Both the position numbers and the translations under genes were made by a program. The notes beneath the pieces were generated by a model. The model was not told the origin of the DNA and did no database searches. It worked only from the letters and a program-made list of their open reading frames with translations. A stretch of DNA of 64,000 nucleotides, taken from positions 62,001-126,000 of the forward strand of contig JAMCYN010000108.1 of assembly GCA_023474015.1 (NCBI GenBank), read 5' to 3'. Shown piece after piece: positions 1-9,099 of the stretch (position 1 is its first letter; every line of letters begins with the position of its first letter). Source of the DNA: Armatimonadota bacterium. Lineage in GTDB: Bacteria > Armatimonadota > UBA5829.

Positions 1-536
1 CTGATTCGGACTTCGAGCTTCTCGCGGCCCTTCTGCAGCGTCCCCATTACCTTGGCCAGATGGTTCTCTATAGCCGCCAGCACCTCGCGGGCATACTCAT
101 CAGCGCCGCGCCTGATGTCACGGGAGGCAGCCTCGGCATTCGACATGATTTCTTGCGCCTGGGACTTGGCAAGTCGATTAATCTCGCTGGTATCGACCAG
201 CTTCGCCGCCATTTGCCTGGCTTCGTCGACGACCCGGCCCGCCTGTTCGGAGGCCTGCTCGGTGATCATCCCGGCCTCTTCCCTGGCGGCCATCACGATC
301 TTGTCGCTGTCGGTGGCCACTCGGCTCGCCCTGCGCACTTCGTCCGGCAGCGAGGCTCTTATCTTGTTAATGAGCATGTGGAACTCCTCGAGGTCGAGTC
401 CCCAAGCCTTGCCGCAGAACTGCGGGGACTTATCGCCCATATCCTCGAGGCTGTCGAGCAATTTCAATATGTCTCCCTGGGAGCCGCCGCCGCTCAAGAA
501 AGAAGGTCTTCTGACTACAACTTGCTCTTGACTCAT
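1..536 (-). CDS. Hypothetical coiled-coil protein (partial, 3' end outside the window)
   Basis: The minus-strand frame stays open from an ATG at 536 to the window edge, so the gene is truncated here. It begins MSQEQVVVRRPSFL. A charged, Ala/Glu/Arg-rich helical stretch follows, with segments such as SQAQEIMSNAEAASRDIRR and GADEYAREVLAAIENHLAK that look like long amphipathic coiled coil. This resembles the stalk of ATP synthase b subunits or DivIVA-like proteins, but no family motif is decisive. The start codon overlaps the coaD stop as ATGA, so the two are translationally coupled. In many bacteria the genes next to coaD concern cell-envelope or rRNA functions; I do not assign one here. The frame and coupling are seen; the function is unknown. 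Confidence 0.7.
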   Translation of the reverse strand, partial: MSQEQVVVRRPSFLSGGGSQGDILKLLDSLEDMGDKSPQFCGKAWGLDLEEFHMLINKIRASLPDEVRRASRVATDSDKIVMAAREEAGMITEQASEQAGRVVDEARQMAAKLVDTSEINRLAKSQAQEIMSNAEAASRDIRRGADEYAREVLAAIENHLAKVMGTLQKGREKLEVRI

Positions 537-1033
537 TTCGATTTCGCCTCCTGCTCGCGCTGTCTTAGTTTTTCCAATAAGTGCTTTTCAACGGATTTTG
601 GTACAAGTCCCTCCAGCGGCGCTCCGAGCTCGACAACTTCCTTGACCAGACTCGAACTCAGGAACAGATGCTCCGCCTTTGTGATCATAAACAGGGTTTC
701 CACGCTGTCATTCAGGGTCTTGTTCATCAGCGCCATCTGGAACTCTTTTTCAAAGTCCGACATAGCGCGCAGGCCCCTGATAATGACCTTGGCCCCCAGG
801 CTTTCGACATACTCGACCGTCAGCCCATGGAAATAGTCTACCTGAACATTGTCTAAGTGTCCACATGCTTCGCGTAAAAAGTGCATCCGTTCAGGCACGG
901 AAAACAGCGGTTTTTTTTCACGGTTGACGGACACCGCGACGACCACCTCATCAAAGATGCTCGCCGCTCGCTCTATTATGTCCAGGTGACCGGTGGTCAC
1001 CGGGTCGAAACTACCGGGATAGATTGCTTTCAT
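533..1033 (-). CDS. coaD: Phosphopantetheine adenylyltransferase
   Basis: CoaD transfers AMP from ATP to 4'-phosphopantetheine, the penultimate step of coenzyme A synthesis, in the cytoplasm. The 166-residue product has the usual length. It opens with MKAIYPGSFDPVTTGHLDII, which includes the nucleotidyltransferase motif with its TGHL (T/HxGH-type) element. It also carries RGLRAMSDFEKEFQMA and the C-terminal SSSLVKEVVELG, all family signatures. It starts at the ATG at 1033, and the coupled coiled-coil gene begins within its stop. A heptamer repeat lies directly upstream, between this gene and the small anchored protein gene. Nothing is unusual in the protein. Confidence 0.97.
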   Translation of the reverse strand: MKAIYPGSFDPVTTGHLDIIERAASIFDEVVVAVSVNREKKPLFSVPERMHFLREACGHLDNVQVDYFHGLTVEYVESLGAKVIIRGLRAMSDFEKEFQMALMNKTLNDSVETLFMITKAEHLFLSSSLVKEVVELGAPLEGLVPKSVEKHLLEKLRQREQEAKSK

Positions 1034-1041
1034 GATTAGTT

Positions 1042-1069
1042 TTCAGTTATCAGTTGACAGTTGTCAGTT
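1042..1069. repeat. Heptamer tandem repeat, NNCAGTT class
   Basis: Four consecutive 7-bp units (ttcagtt, atcagtt, gacagtt, gtcagtt) fill the gap between coaD and the next upstream gene, whose stop codon is at 1071-1073. The same heptamer recurs on the other strand at 12095-12129, 42167-42193 and 46079-46117. A looser heptamer-like run (about 1442-1470) lies just upstream of the neighbouring gene. Confidence 0.85.
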
Positions 1070-1070
1070 G

Positions 1071-1427
1071 CTACCACCAGGCTGTATACACCCGCTCCAC
1101 TCGGTTGCGCTTGTCAAAGTACACAAACAGATGCCTATCGCTAAATCTAAACTTGCTGTCTTTATAGACCCACACGGCTCCCGACGGACGCGGATATCGA
1201 TCCAAGTTAATCCACCCCTCACCTGCCAGACCGTTACGGGCCGCAAGGAAATCCTTTGGCCCATACTCCGTGACCGGCTTGCCAAGTTTATTCACAACCG
1301 CGCCGGGCGTTTGTCCCATCAGTGCGTTGATACGCGCTCGGTAGCAAGCCCGTTGAATAATCAGCACAGCGACCAGGGCGACCAAGCTCAATATGGCAAC
1401 ACCTGCGAGAGCACGTTTCCGTCTCAT
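1071..1427 (-). CDS. Small membrane-anchored protein of unknown function
   Basis: The product has 118 residues. It starts MRRKRALAG, followed by a single hydrophobic segment (roughly residues 8-27, rich in Val, Leu and Ile) and a soluble part facing outward. The soluble part contains LMGQTPGAVVNKLGKPV, which resembles the short helix-turn of SmpA/OmlA-type (BamE-like) lipoproteins, where a small residue-rich motif precedes GxP. A Cys follows the membrane segment, but a proper lipobox is not evident. I chose the ATG at 1427 because GGAGGTG lies 8 bases upstream; a longer frame from 1460 lacks such a site. It lies between recG and coaD on the same strand. The BamE-like relation is an inference. 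Confidence 0.65.
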   Translation of the reverse strand: MRRKRALAGVAILSLVALVAVLIIQRACYRARINALMGQTPGAVVNKLGKPVTEYGPKDFLAARNGLAGEGWINLDRYPRPSGAVWVYKDSKFRFSDRHLFVYFDKRNRVERVYTAWW

Positions 1428-1475
1428 CTGAACGCCACCTCCGGGCTCTCCACCCTCCACTCTCAGACTCTCTGA

Positions 1476-3614
1476 CTAACTCACAACAGCAAGTTGGAAC
1501 GACTCGTACTTCTTCAGCAAATCGCGCCGCAGGGCCTTGTATTGATCGCCCTTGAGATCGGGATCGCGGCTGACGAGATCGAACGCTTCTTTGCGCGCGA
1601 GGTCCAGTATCGGCACATCGCGGAAGATATCGGCGATGCCTAGATTGAGCATACCGCTCTGGCGGGTGCCGTAGAACTCGCCGGGGCCGCGCAGCTTCAG
1701 GTCCTCCTCGGCGATCTCGAAGCCATCGTTCGTGCGGGACATTATCTGCATACGTTTGATGCTGTCCTCGGCGTTGCCCTCGCAGATCAGGATGCAATAC
1801 GACTGCTCATCGCCCCTGCCGACGCGCCCGCGTAGCTGATGAAGCTGCGCCAGGCCGAATCTGTCGGCATCCTCGATCACCATCACCGTCGCGTTCGACA
1901 CATCGACGCCGACCTCGATCACCGTGGTCGAAACGAGGATATGGACCTCACCCGCGCGGAAGGCCGTCATCACGGCATCTTTCTCGTCGGTCTTCATCTG
2001 ACCGTGCAGCAGGCCCACCTTGAGATCGGGGAACATCTCATTCGCCAGGAAATCGGCCAGGTCGGTCGCCGCGCGGACTTGCAGCTTCTCGCTCTCTTCG
2101 ATCAGGGGGCAGACTACATACGCCTGCCTGCCCTGGTCTATGAGGGTCCGCAGCGCGTGATAGACCTTCTTTCGCTCGCCGTACTGCTTCCAGTGCGTGC
2201 GTATCTTCTTGCGGCCGGGCGGAAGCTCGTCGATAATCGAGACATCCAGGTCGCCGTATACCGTCAATGTCAATGTGCGCGGTATGGGAGTCGCGGTCAT
2301 CACAAGCATATCCGGGGTCAGCCCCTTATCCATCAGCGCGGCCCTTTGCAGAACGCCGAACCGATGCTGCTCGTCGACGATCACCAGCCCCAGCTTCTTA
2401 AACTCGACGCCCTCCTGAATCAAGGCGTGAGTGCCTATCGCGATCTTTGTCTCGCCGGACGCGATCCGCTCCAGGACGTGCTCCCGCTGCCTGCTCCGGA
2501 GGCTGCCTTTGAGCAAATCCACCGAGATATCCAGCAGGCCGAAGCTCCCAAGCATCTTCGTGATGCCGATATAATGCTGCTCGGCCAATATCTCCGTCGG
2601 CGCCATCAGCGCGGCCTGGTAGCCGTTTCGCACCGCGATGATCATGGCCGCGAGCGCCACCGCCGTCTTGCCGGACCCGACATCTCCCTGCAGCAGACGG
2701 TTCATGCATTTCGGCCCCGCCATGTCGTTGGCGATCTCACGAATCACCCGCTTCTGCGCGTTCGTAAGCTCAAACGGCAATATCTCTTTGAGCATCTTGC
2801 CGAAGTCATCCGGCATCGCGAACTGGATTCCCGTACAGCTCATCTGCGTGCCCTGTTTGCGCAGGGCCAGCGCGAGTTGGAGCAGGAACAGCTCCTCAAA
2901 CACCAGCCGCTTGCGCGCCGCTTCCATGGCGGCCATACCCTCCGGAAAGTGGATATTGCGCACGGCGTCATGGATGTCCATCAGATCGAGCCTGTTGCGC
3001 AAATCCTCCGGCAAAGTCTCTTGCACGAGAGGAAGATAGCCGTCAATAGCGTTGCGCAGCATCTTCCTGATCTGGCTCTGAAAAAGGCCCTCGGTGAGTG
3101 GGTAGACCGGCACGACGCGCCCGCTGGAGAGCGGATCGGCGTCCTCGCTGTAGACTTCCCACTCGGGTGAGGCCATCTCGACGCCCCACCTGCCCGCCTG
3201 AACCGTCCCATACGCTACAATCTGCTTGCCCTTGAGCTTCAGGAACTGTTCCTTGCGGTATTTCTGATTGAACCACGTGAGGGCGATAACCCCCGTGCCG
3301 TCCTCGACCGCGACCTTGGTGATCACCATAGACCCGCGCGTCTTGATATTATCCGCCGTGAGCACCGTGCCGAGAATTGTCGCGCTTTCACCGTGCCTGA
3401 CGGTGCGGACCTGCGCGAAGACAGTGCGGTCTTCGTGCCGCCTCGGAAAATGGCTCAGCAGGTCCCGTACAGTAAAAATGCCCAGCTTATGCAGGGCTTC
3501 GGCGAGTCGCGGTCCCACACCCTTTACGTATTGGACTTCCGTCTCCAAGGATCGGACCGCCGCCGGATAGCTGGACGCTTTGATATTGGCATCAGGCGCG
3601 CTGGATAGTGCCAT
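1476..3614 (-). CDS. recG: ATP-dependent DNA helicase RecG
   Basis: RecG remodels stalled replication forks and Holliday junctions. The 712-residue product shows an N-terminal helix-hairpin-helix-like segment (VKGVGPRLAEALHKLGI), then the OB-fold wedge (residues about 60-180). The SF2 motor follows, with Walker A GDVGSGKT near residue 311, DEQH box (IVDEQHRFGV) near 413, TATPIPRTL, and the late motif QLRGRVGRG. The C terminus keeps the GTRQSGM segment typical of RecG. Length and motif order are normal. It is read on the minus strand away from the secreted-protein gene; the 149-base gap between them carries a promoter pointing the other way. Confidence 0.97.
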   Translation of the reverse strand: MALSSAPDANIKASSYPAAVRSLETEVQYVKGVGPRLAEALHKLGIFTVRDLLSHFPRRHEDRTVFAQVRTVRHGESATILGTVLTADNIKTRGSMVITKVAVEDGTGVIALTWFNQKYRKEQFLKLKGKQIVAYGTVQAGRWGVEMASPEWEVYSEDADPLSSGRVVPVYPLTEGLFQSQIRKMLRNAIDGYLPLVQETLPEDLRNRLDLMDIHDAVRNIHFPEGMAAMEAARKRLVFEELFLLQLALALRKQGTQMSCTGIQFAMPDDFGKMLKEILPFELTNAQKRVIREIANDMAGPKCMNRLLQGDVGSGKTAVALAAMIIAVRNGYQAALMAPTEILAEQHYIGITKMLGSFGLLDISVDLLKGSLRSRQREHVLERIASGETKIAIGTHALIQEGVEFKKLGLVIVDEQHRFGVLQRAALMDKGLTPDMLVMTATPIPRTLTLTVYGDLDVSIIDELPPGRKKIRTHWKQYGERKKVYHALRTLIDQGRQAYVVCPLIEESEKLQVRAATDLADFLANEMFPDLKVGLLHGQMKTDEKDAVMTAFRAGEVHILVSTTVIEVGVDVSNATVMVIEDADRFGLAQLHQLRGRVGRGDEQSYCILICEGNAEDSIKRMQIMSRTNDGFEIAEEDLKLRGPGEFYGTRQSGMLNLGIADIFRDVPILDLARKEAFDLVSRDPDLKGDQYKALRRDLLKKYESFQLAVVS

Positions 3615-3691
3615 CGGGACTCCCGTTCAACCTCGTAATTATAGCCTTGGAGCGGGGCGGGTGTCAAGTTTGAGTGGGGCCGATCAAACCA

Positions 3692-3720
3692 TTGACAAGC
3701 GACCAGGCTTAGGATAAAAT
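3692..3720 (+). promoter_or_regulatory. Sigma-70-type promoter for the secreted protein gene
   Basis: TTGACA at 3692-3697 and TAAAAT at 3715-3720 are separated by exactly 17 bases, about 44 bases before the TTG start at 3764. The Shine-Dalgarno AAGGAGG (3749-3755) lies in between. Confidence 0.8.
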
Positions 3721-3763
3721 CCATAAGTCTGCTTGCGGCTCCAGTAATAAGGAGGCAGTTGGC

Positions 3764-5896
3764 TTGAGGATAGGTGGTTTTCTGGCCATTGCGACGGCCG
3801 TCACGGCTGTCGTCCTCTTGCCGACGTACGCCTTGGCCGCGCCGTATTCAGACGGTTTCGACTCGATCACAAATGGCTCCAACCCTTCGCCGATACCTCA
3901 ATGGTTCCAGTCCACGCTCAAGACCTCATCGACCAGCTATCGCGAGTTGTTCGATAATCTCCAGTCGGGTGGGTTTCCCGCCATGTCGTGGCCGTGGGGC
4001 GGGGCGGCGTCCACCGACGCGATCAAGGGTGTGATCAAAAACGTCGCGCTGTCCGGAGGGATGGTGGTGGGCTTCACCGTGGAGGCTTCGGTGACTAACG
4101 ACAGCTACTATCAGCCCGGCTCGCTGGTCGGCACGAGCGGCGGCAACTCCCACGGCCAGAGCGCCGGAAACATCAGCGGTCAGTATATCCTGAACTTGCG
4201 TGAGGTGCGGCTGGCCGCGGCCTTCGCCGACGACTCGATACCCGGCAACTGGCCCGCCACCGTCGCGCCGTTCTCCGCCGAGGAGCCGAACGCATACGCC
4301 GTCAACAGTGACCACCTGGCATGGTATTGCTACGGGATGGGCTATCCGCCGACCCCAAATGGCGCTTCGGGCTACTGGGTCCCTGCCTGGGATATGACCG
4401 GCGGATCGGTCACCTGTAATGGTGTCCCCTCGACTCCCGATGTGATAATGCCGGGCGAGACCCATACCCGGCTGATCGACTTCGGCCTGCACACTCCCGT
4501 GAGCCCATTCAGCACGTTCGGCATATTCCTTATCAACGCGCAGTCCGGTAACTGGGACATTTTCGTCAACCGGACCACATCGCTCAAGATCGGCGACTAC
4601 GCGGACGAACTCGCGCAGGACACCGGCATTGCCTTCCCGACCAGTCCCAACAGAGGCAGCAACGTCGCCGTCTTCTTCGAGCCGGAATACTGGATGGGCA
4701 GCGTGGCCCTGGACTACAATGTCCTCATCCCGAACCACTACCACGACAGCGCCGGACTCATCGATCCCGATGACGAGATAATGAGCATCCGCGCGAATGC
4801 CGTGGGGGAGGCCGTCGAGTTGAGGTCGATCACCCTTCAGGCATCGGGCAGCGGCGATTCGGGGACGGCGGTCGCCTCGGTCGATCTCTGGAACGATGTC
4901 GATCACGATGGCAGGGTGATTTCCGGCACGGATTCTCTTCTGGCCTCGACCCTATACTCCGGCGTTTCGGCCACGCTCTCCGGATCGCCGCTTGTCAGCG
5001 TGCCCGCCGGGGGAACCGTGGACCTGATCATCTCCTACAAAATGAACTCCGGCATCCCGCCCGGAAGAACATACCGCTGCCAGGTCTTGGGCGCATCCGC
5101 AACCGGCGCCGCATCCCACCAGACGGTGAGCTGCTTCCTGCCGTCGAGTTTCGAGAGCGCGACACTTGCGACCGGCGTGCCGGCCTCGATTGCCGTCGGC
5201 CGAGCCAAGCTGAATGCCGCGGGGAGCCAGGTGCGGCTGTCGGATATGATAGTGACCGCCGACTTCCTGGCCACCATGGGGCTGCTTTACGTGGAGGAGC
5301 AGAGCGGCTGCTCTGGAATCGGGCTGCACACGACCTACACAATGCCGGGTGGGATCAAGGTCGGTGATCGGGTTCAGGTTACCGGCACGACCTACCTGCT
5401 GAACGGCGCGGAGCTTGTGGTGGCGCCGAGCAACTTCCAGAACCTTGGCCCGCTCAAGTCGATCAAGGCTCCATATCTGAACCATCGGATCAGCGGCGGC
5501 GCTCGCTTCGGCTCGCAGCCGGGGATATGGAGCGGATTCGGGCTGAACACAGTGGGCAGCCTGGTGAGGGTAACCGGCAATATCACCCTTTCCAAGCCCA
5601 ACTGCCCCCTGCCGCCGCTAATGCTGCCATTTCCACCCAGAGATATAGTTTGGATCGACGATGGCAGCGGGGTCATCGACGGCCTCGCCACCCTTCCCGG
5701 AGGTGATTATGTCACTGGAGTAGCCTGTCTGCTCCAATCTGCACCGCCGATCAACATGTACCTCCCGTTCCCCGCCGCATCAGGCACTCTCGGGCCGGGC
5801 CGCTACGGCGTCACCGGCATCCTAAGGGCGATACCAAACTGGACCGGCGCGCCAGTCCGCCTGTTGTGCCCGAGGAGTTGGGGGGATGTGCAATAG
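3764..5896 (+). CDS. Large secreted protein, two OB-fold-like C-terminal modules, unknown function
   Basis: The 710-residue product begins with a Sec signal peptide (hydrophobic core to about residue 25, ending YALAAP). It is translated from a TTG start, supported by AAGGAGG eight bases upstream. The first ~330 residues are rich in Gly, Ser, Asn and aromatic residues and suggest an extracellular beta-structure. A middle Ig-like stretch follows (about 330-460). The last 250 residues contain two segments of the type GIKVGDRVQVTG and NTVGSLVRVTG, each followed by a DGSG or EEQSG turn. These resemble OB-fold modules found repeatedly in secreted proteins of poorly studied phyla. I do not recognise a catalytic site. 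The gene stands alone with its own promoter and ends in a heptamer hairpin that may serve as terminator. Confidence 0.8.
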   Translation: MRIGGFLAIATAVTAVVLLPTYALAAPYSDGFDSITNGSNPSPIPQWFQSTLKTSSTSYRELFDNLQSGGFPAMSWPWGGAASTDAIKGVIKNVALSGGMVVGFTVEASVTNDSYYQPGSLVGTSGGNSHGQSAGNISGQYILNLREVRLAAAFADDSIPGNWPATVAPFSAEEPNAYAVNSDHLAWYCYGMGYPPTPNGASGYWVPAWDMTGGSVTCNGVPSTPDVIMPGETHTRLIDFGLHTPVSPFSTFGIFLINAQSGNWDIFVNRTTSLKIGDYADELAQDTGIAFPTSPNRGSNVAVFFEPEYWMGSVALDYNVLIPNHYHDSAGLIDPDDEIMSIRANAVGEAVELRSITLQASGSGDSGTAVASVDLWNDVDHDGRVISGTDSLLASTLYSGVSATLSGSPLVSVPAGGTVDLIISYKMNSGIPPGRTYRCQVLGASATGAASHQTVSCFLPSSFESATLATGVPASIAVGRAKLNAAGSQVRLSDMIVTADFLATMGLLYVEEQSGCSGIGLHTTYTMPGGIKVGDRVQVTGTTYLLNGAELVVAPSNFQNLGPLKSIKAPYLNHRISGGARFGSQPGIWSGFGLNTVGSLVRVTGNITLSKPNCPLPPLMLPFPPRDIVWIDDGSGVIDGLATLPGGDYVTGVACLLQSAPPINMYLPFPAASGTLGPGRYGVTGILRAIPNWTGAPVRLLCPRSWGDVQ

Positions 5897-5897
5897 C

Positions 5898-5987
5898 AAT
5901 TATGAATTCTGAATTTTGAATTATGAATGGAAGGGAGGGGTGGTCCCTTCCCCAATTCAACATTCATAATTCAACATTCAAAATTCT
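5898..5987. repeat. Heptamer inverted-repeat element, AATTNTG class
   Basis: The left arm is aattatg, aattctg, aattttg, aattatg. The core is GGAAGGGAGGGGTGGTCCCTTCC. The right arm (5954-5986) repeats attcaac/attcata units that pair with the left arm. It lies between two convergent genes and could work as a bidirectional terminator. Its right arm supplies the last codons and stop of the minus-strand flavoprotein gene. Confidence 0.88.
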
Positions 5988-7151
5988 CCCTTTGAGGTCC
6001 TCCGGCTTGAACGGTCCGCGCTCGGCGATCAGCTCGCGAGCGGCGGGGACCTTGTCCCATACGTTCCACAGCAGCACGCCGGTGACGCGGCCCTCGCGCA
6101 TGTAGTAGACCACGCCCTCTTTAAACGGCTCTTTCCAGTCCTCGACGGTCTCCAGGCGCGAATCGAGTTCGCCTACAGCCTCGTAGCCGAGATCGAATAG
6201 ATCGGAATAGAAATACGGCAAATGATGATACGGTTCCCCCTGGCCCGCCATGGATTTGCCGGCGTAAGCGCCCATGGTGACGGCGTTGTCCTCGTGCTCC
6301 ACTCGAACGTGCTTGGCGAGTGCGGGGTTGTAGAAGACGGCAACATCACCGGCGGCGTAAATGTCAGGATTGTTCGTGCGGAGGCAGTCGTCCACGTGGA
6401 TGCCGTTCTCCACCTTTAGCCCGGCTCCCTCCGCGAGCTTCATGTTCGGAGTGATCCCCAAACCCGCTACCGCGCCGTCGGCCATGACCTCATGGCCTGT
6501 TTGGGTGAATACAATGGTCCGTCCGCCCCTGACTTCCACTCCCGACACGGTTTCCCCCGGCATCACATTCACTCCTTTTTGTCGATAGTAGTCGGTAAGG
6601 AACTTCGCCAGGTCCCTGGGATAGAGCTTAGCGCCGATGTAGGATTCCGGCAGGACCATTGTCACCCGCTTTCCATTCATCGCGAGAGCCGCCGCGATCT
6701 CCGTGCCGATGAACCCGCCGCCGATCACCGCGAACTCATTGAAACGGTTCGCCAGATCGCGCAGCTTGTGGTAATCCTGGACCGTGCGGTAGAATATGGT
6801 CGATCCGGAGTCGAACGGGAACTTGCGGGGCGTCCCGCCGGTGGCGAGCAGGAGTTTGTCGTAGGTGTACTCGGCGCCCCTGCCTTCGGTCACGGTCTTG
6901 CGCATGGGGTCCAGCTCCTTTGCTATGCACCCCAGGTGCATATCGACTCCCATCTCTTCGGTCTTAAGCCAGATAATATCCTCAGGTTTACCCTGCCAGA
7001 GCTTCTTGGAGAGCGGCGGGCGCTTATACGGCGGGTCCGGCTCGGCGCTGATCAGGCCGATTGAGCCGTCACGGTCGATTTCGCGAATCGCCTTCACCGC
7101 CGCGTCGGCGGCCATCCCGCCACCCAGGATAAGATACTTATAATGTGCCAT
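5964..7151 (-). CDS. FAD-dependent pyridine nucleotide-disulfide-type oxidoreductase
   Basis: The 395-residue product belongs to the ferredoxin/rubredoxin reductase-like flavoprotein family, which moves electrons between NAD(P)H and a small redox partner. It starts MAHYKYLILGGGMAADAAV (FAD-binding GxGxxA-type loop), then PPYKRPPLSKKLW, a second nucleotide-binding loop (AVIGGGFIGTEIAAAL) near residue 150, and the FAD signature NPDIYAAGDVA. The ATG at 7151 is chosen because GGGGAGG precedes it; a longer frame to 7199 has no such site. The final residues ILNVEL and the stop are encoded by heptamer repeat DNA. No ferredoxin or Rieske gene is adjacent, so the partner is unknown. It is divergent from the sugar-alcohol cassette. 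Confidence 0.85.
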   Translation of the reverse strand: MAHYKYLILGGGMAADAAVKAIREIDRDGSIGLISAEPDPPYKRPPLSKKLWQGKPEDIIWLKTEEMGVDMHLGCIAKELDPMRKTVTEGRGAEYTYDKLLLATGGTPRKFPFDSGSTIFYRTVQDYHKLRDLANRFNEFAVIGGGFIGTEIAAALAMNGKRVTMVLPESYIGAKLYPRDLAKFLTDYYRQKGVNVMPGETVSGVEVRGGRTIVFTQTGHEVMADGAVAGLGITPNMKLAEGAGLKVENGIHVDDCLRTNNPDIYAAGDVAVFYNPALAKHVRVEHEDNAVTMGAYAGKSMAGQGEPYHHLPYFYSDLFDLGYEAVGELDSRLETVEDWKEPFKEGVVYYMREGRVTGVLLWNVWDKVPAARELIAERGPFKPEDLKGRILNVEL

Positions 7152-7229
7152 AGCTGCCTCCCCAGTCCGAATCACCAGCGGTTTGCTATATACCCACACT
7201 ACTGCAGAGCCAAAGCACCTCCCTTCTCC

Positions 7230-7257
7230 AACCTCTTACTTCTTACCTCTAACTTCT
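7230..7257. repeat. Heptamer tandem repeat, AGARGTT class (minus orientation)
   Basis: Four units (aacctct, tacttct, tacctct, aacttct) follow a cctcccttctcc core. The complement, agaggtt/agaagtt, is the same heptamer as at 9998-10039, in the opposite orientation. The pair therefore brackets the two dehydrogenase genes. Confidence 0.8.
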
Positions 7258-7345
7258 AAACCGCTGGACTGTCGAGCCGGTTTTCCGGTAAAATATGGTC
7301 GGGCACGGGACCCGCCCCCACGATATGCACGAAAGGACTTACTCG

Positions 7346-9094
7346 ATGAGTGACACTCTGAGCAGATACAAGAAACTGGACTACATGCTCCCGGAGCGTA
7401 ACCTCGCGTGGAGAATGCACGAGGCCGGGGTCGAGAACTTCGGCAAGACCGGCGTGCCCGACGAACTGCCGCTGGTAAAACCCAAGCGCGATGAAGTTTT
7501 GCTGAGAGTGGACGCCATCGGGATATGCTTCTCGGATGTCAAGCTGATCACCCAGGGACCGAATCACCCTCGAATCACCGGCCGCGACCTCACAAAGGAG
7601 CCGGTGATTCCCGGCCATGAGGTGTCGCTTACGGTGGTGGAGGCGGGAGACGACTACAAGGACAAATATAAGCCCGGCGACCGGTTCATCATGCAGGCCG
7701 ATATATACTTCAAGGGCGTCAATATCGCGTTCGGCTACGCGCTGCCGGGCGGTATGGAGCAGTTCGCGCTGGTCGGCGAGCCGGTGCTTAACGGCGACGA
7801 GGGGTCGTATCTTATCCCCGTGAAACCCGAGACCGGCTACGCGGAGGCGGCGCTGGTCGAGCCGTGGACCTGCGTCGTGGCGGCCTATCGGATCAAGCCG
7901 AGAAAGCACCTGGCTCCGGGCGGGACGACTATCATAGTCGGGCTGGATGATCGGGACTACACTATCGACGGAGCCATTTGCTCCGCTGGCGCGCCGGGGA
8001 AGCTGATCCTTGCGGGGCTGAGCGATTCGGTGAAGTCGAGTATATGCAACTGCGGCGGCTGCGACGCCGAGGTGGTCGAAGTCGGCAAACTCCAGCCCGA
8101 GCAGGTGAAAGCGCTCGCGCAGGAGCGGACCGGCGGTAAAGGCTTCGATGACGTTATCGTACTCGGAACGCCCGAGCCGGAGTTGGCCGAGGCGCTGAGC
8201 GAAAACGTCGCCCGGAACGGCGTCATGGCGATTTTGGCCGACAAGCCCATAAGCAGAGGCATCAAGGTGGACATAGGCCGGGTGCATTACGATTTTATCG
8301 ACTACATCGGCGCGACCTCGAACAGGGTTTCCGACGCTTACGCCAAGAGCCGCGACAGCGAGTTCGTGCCCAACGGCACGGCCTGGTTCATCGGCGCGGC
8401 GGGTCCGATGGGTCAGATGCACGTGCAGCGCGGAATTATGATGAAGAACGGCCCGAAGAAGGTTTTGTGCACGGACGTGGACGACGGCCGGCTGGACTAC
8501 CTCAAGGCCGGCGTGATTGAGGCCGCGCGGACGAACGGGGTCGAGGTCGTGTTCCTGAACCCGATCAAGGCCGGGCAAGACGCTCTCAAGAAGGCGATAG
8601 ATGATCTGACCGGCGGCATGGGCTTCGACGACATCCTGGTGATGGCTCCCGTGCCTGCGCTGATCGAGGCCGCGCTGCCGTATCTGGCGACCGACGGCCT
8701 GCTGAACATCTTCGCGGGCATCCCCAAGGGCACCCCGGCCATGCTCGACCTGAGCGTGACGTATATGCGCGGCAATCGATTCGTCGGATCGAGCGGGTCC
8801 AGGCCGCGGGATATGGTAGATACGTTGGCGTATACGGAGTCAGGCGAGCTGCCGACCCGCAACTCCATGGCGGCCGTCGGCGGGATCGACGCAATGGCGG
8901 AGGGCGTGCGCGCCGTCAAGGAGGCCCGCTTCCCCGGCAAGATCGTCATCTTCCCGCACATCCAGCTTCCGCTCACGGCGCTGACGGAACTCGAAAACGT
9001 CCTGCCGAACGTCCACGCCAAGCTCAAGAATGGTACATTCTGGACGCAGGAAGCCGAGGACGAGTTGCTTAAGAGCAAGCTGGATTTGGGATAG
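7346..9094 (+). CDS. Medium-chain dehydrogenase with duplicated Rossmann region (sorbose-1-phosphate reductase-like)
   Basis: The 582-residue product is far longer than the usual 340-410 residues of zinc-dependent medium-chain dehydrogenases. The N-terminal catalytic domain has the zinc-ligand elements GICFSDVKL and IPGHEV. Two Rossmann-like halves follow. The first (about residues 195-330) has lost the glycine loop (IIVGLDDRDYTIDG). The second (about 345-480) keeps FIGAAGPMGQMH. Both carry the GGxGFDDvivx sequence, supporting a duplication. The structural four-cysteine zinc lobe is missing, as in L-sorbose-1-phosphate reductase-type members. The next gene is SrlD-like, so a role in hexitol or ketose phosphate redox is an inference. 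The ATG at 7346 has GAAAGGA upstream; an upstream start at 7295 is less likely. Confidence 0.8.
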   Translation: MSDTLSRYKKLDYMLPERNLAWRMHEAGVENFGKTGVPDELPLVKPKRDEVLLRVDAIGICFSDVKLITQGPNHPRITGRDLTKEPVIPGHEVSLTVVEAGDDYKDKYKPGDRFIMQADIYFKGVNIAFGYALPGGMEQFALVGEPVLNGDEGSYLIPVKPETGYAEAALVEPWTCVVAAYRIKPRKHLAPGGTTIIVGLDDRDYTIDGAICSAGAPGKLILAGLSDSVKSSICNCGGCDAEVVEVGKLQPEQVKALAQERTGGKGFDDVIVLGTPEPELAEALSENVARNGVMAILADKPISRGIKVDIGRVHYDFIDYIGATSNRVSDAYAKSRDSEFVPNGTAWFIGAAGPMGQMHVQRGIMMKNGPKKVLCTDVDDGRLDYLKAGVIEAARTNGVEVVFLNPIKAGQDALKKAIDDLTGGMGFDDILVMAPVPALIEAALPYLATDGLLNIFAGIPKGTPAMLDLSVTYMRGNRFVGSSGSRPRDMVDTLAYTESGELPTRNSMAAVGGIDAMAEGVRAVKEARFPGKIVIFPHIQLPLTALTELENVLPNVHAKLKNGTFWTQEAEDELLKSKLDLG

Positions 9095-9099
9095 ATAGA

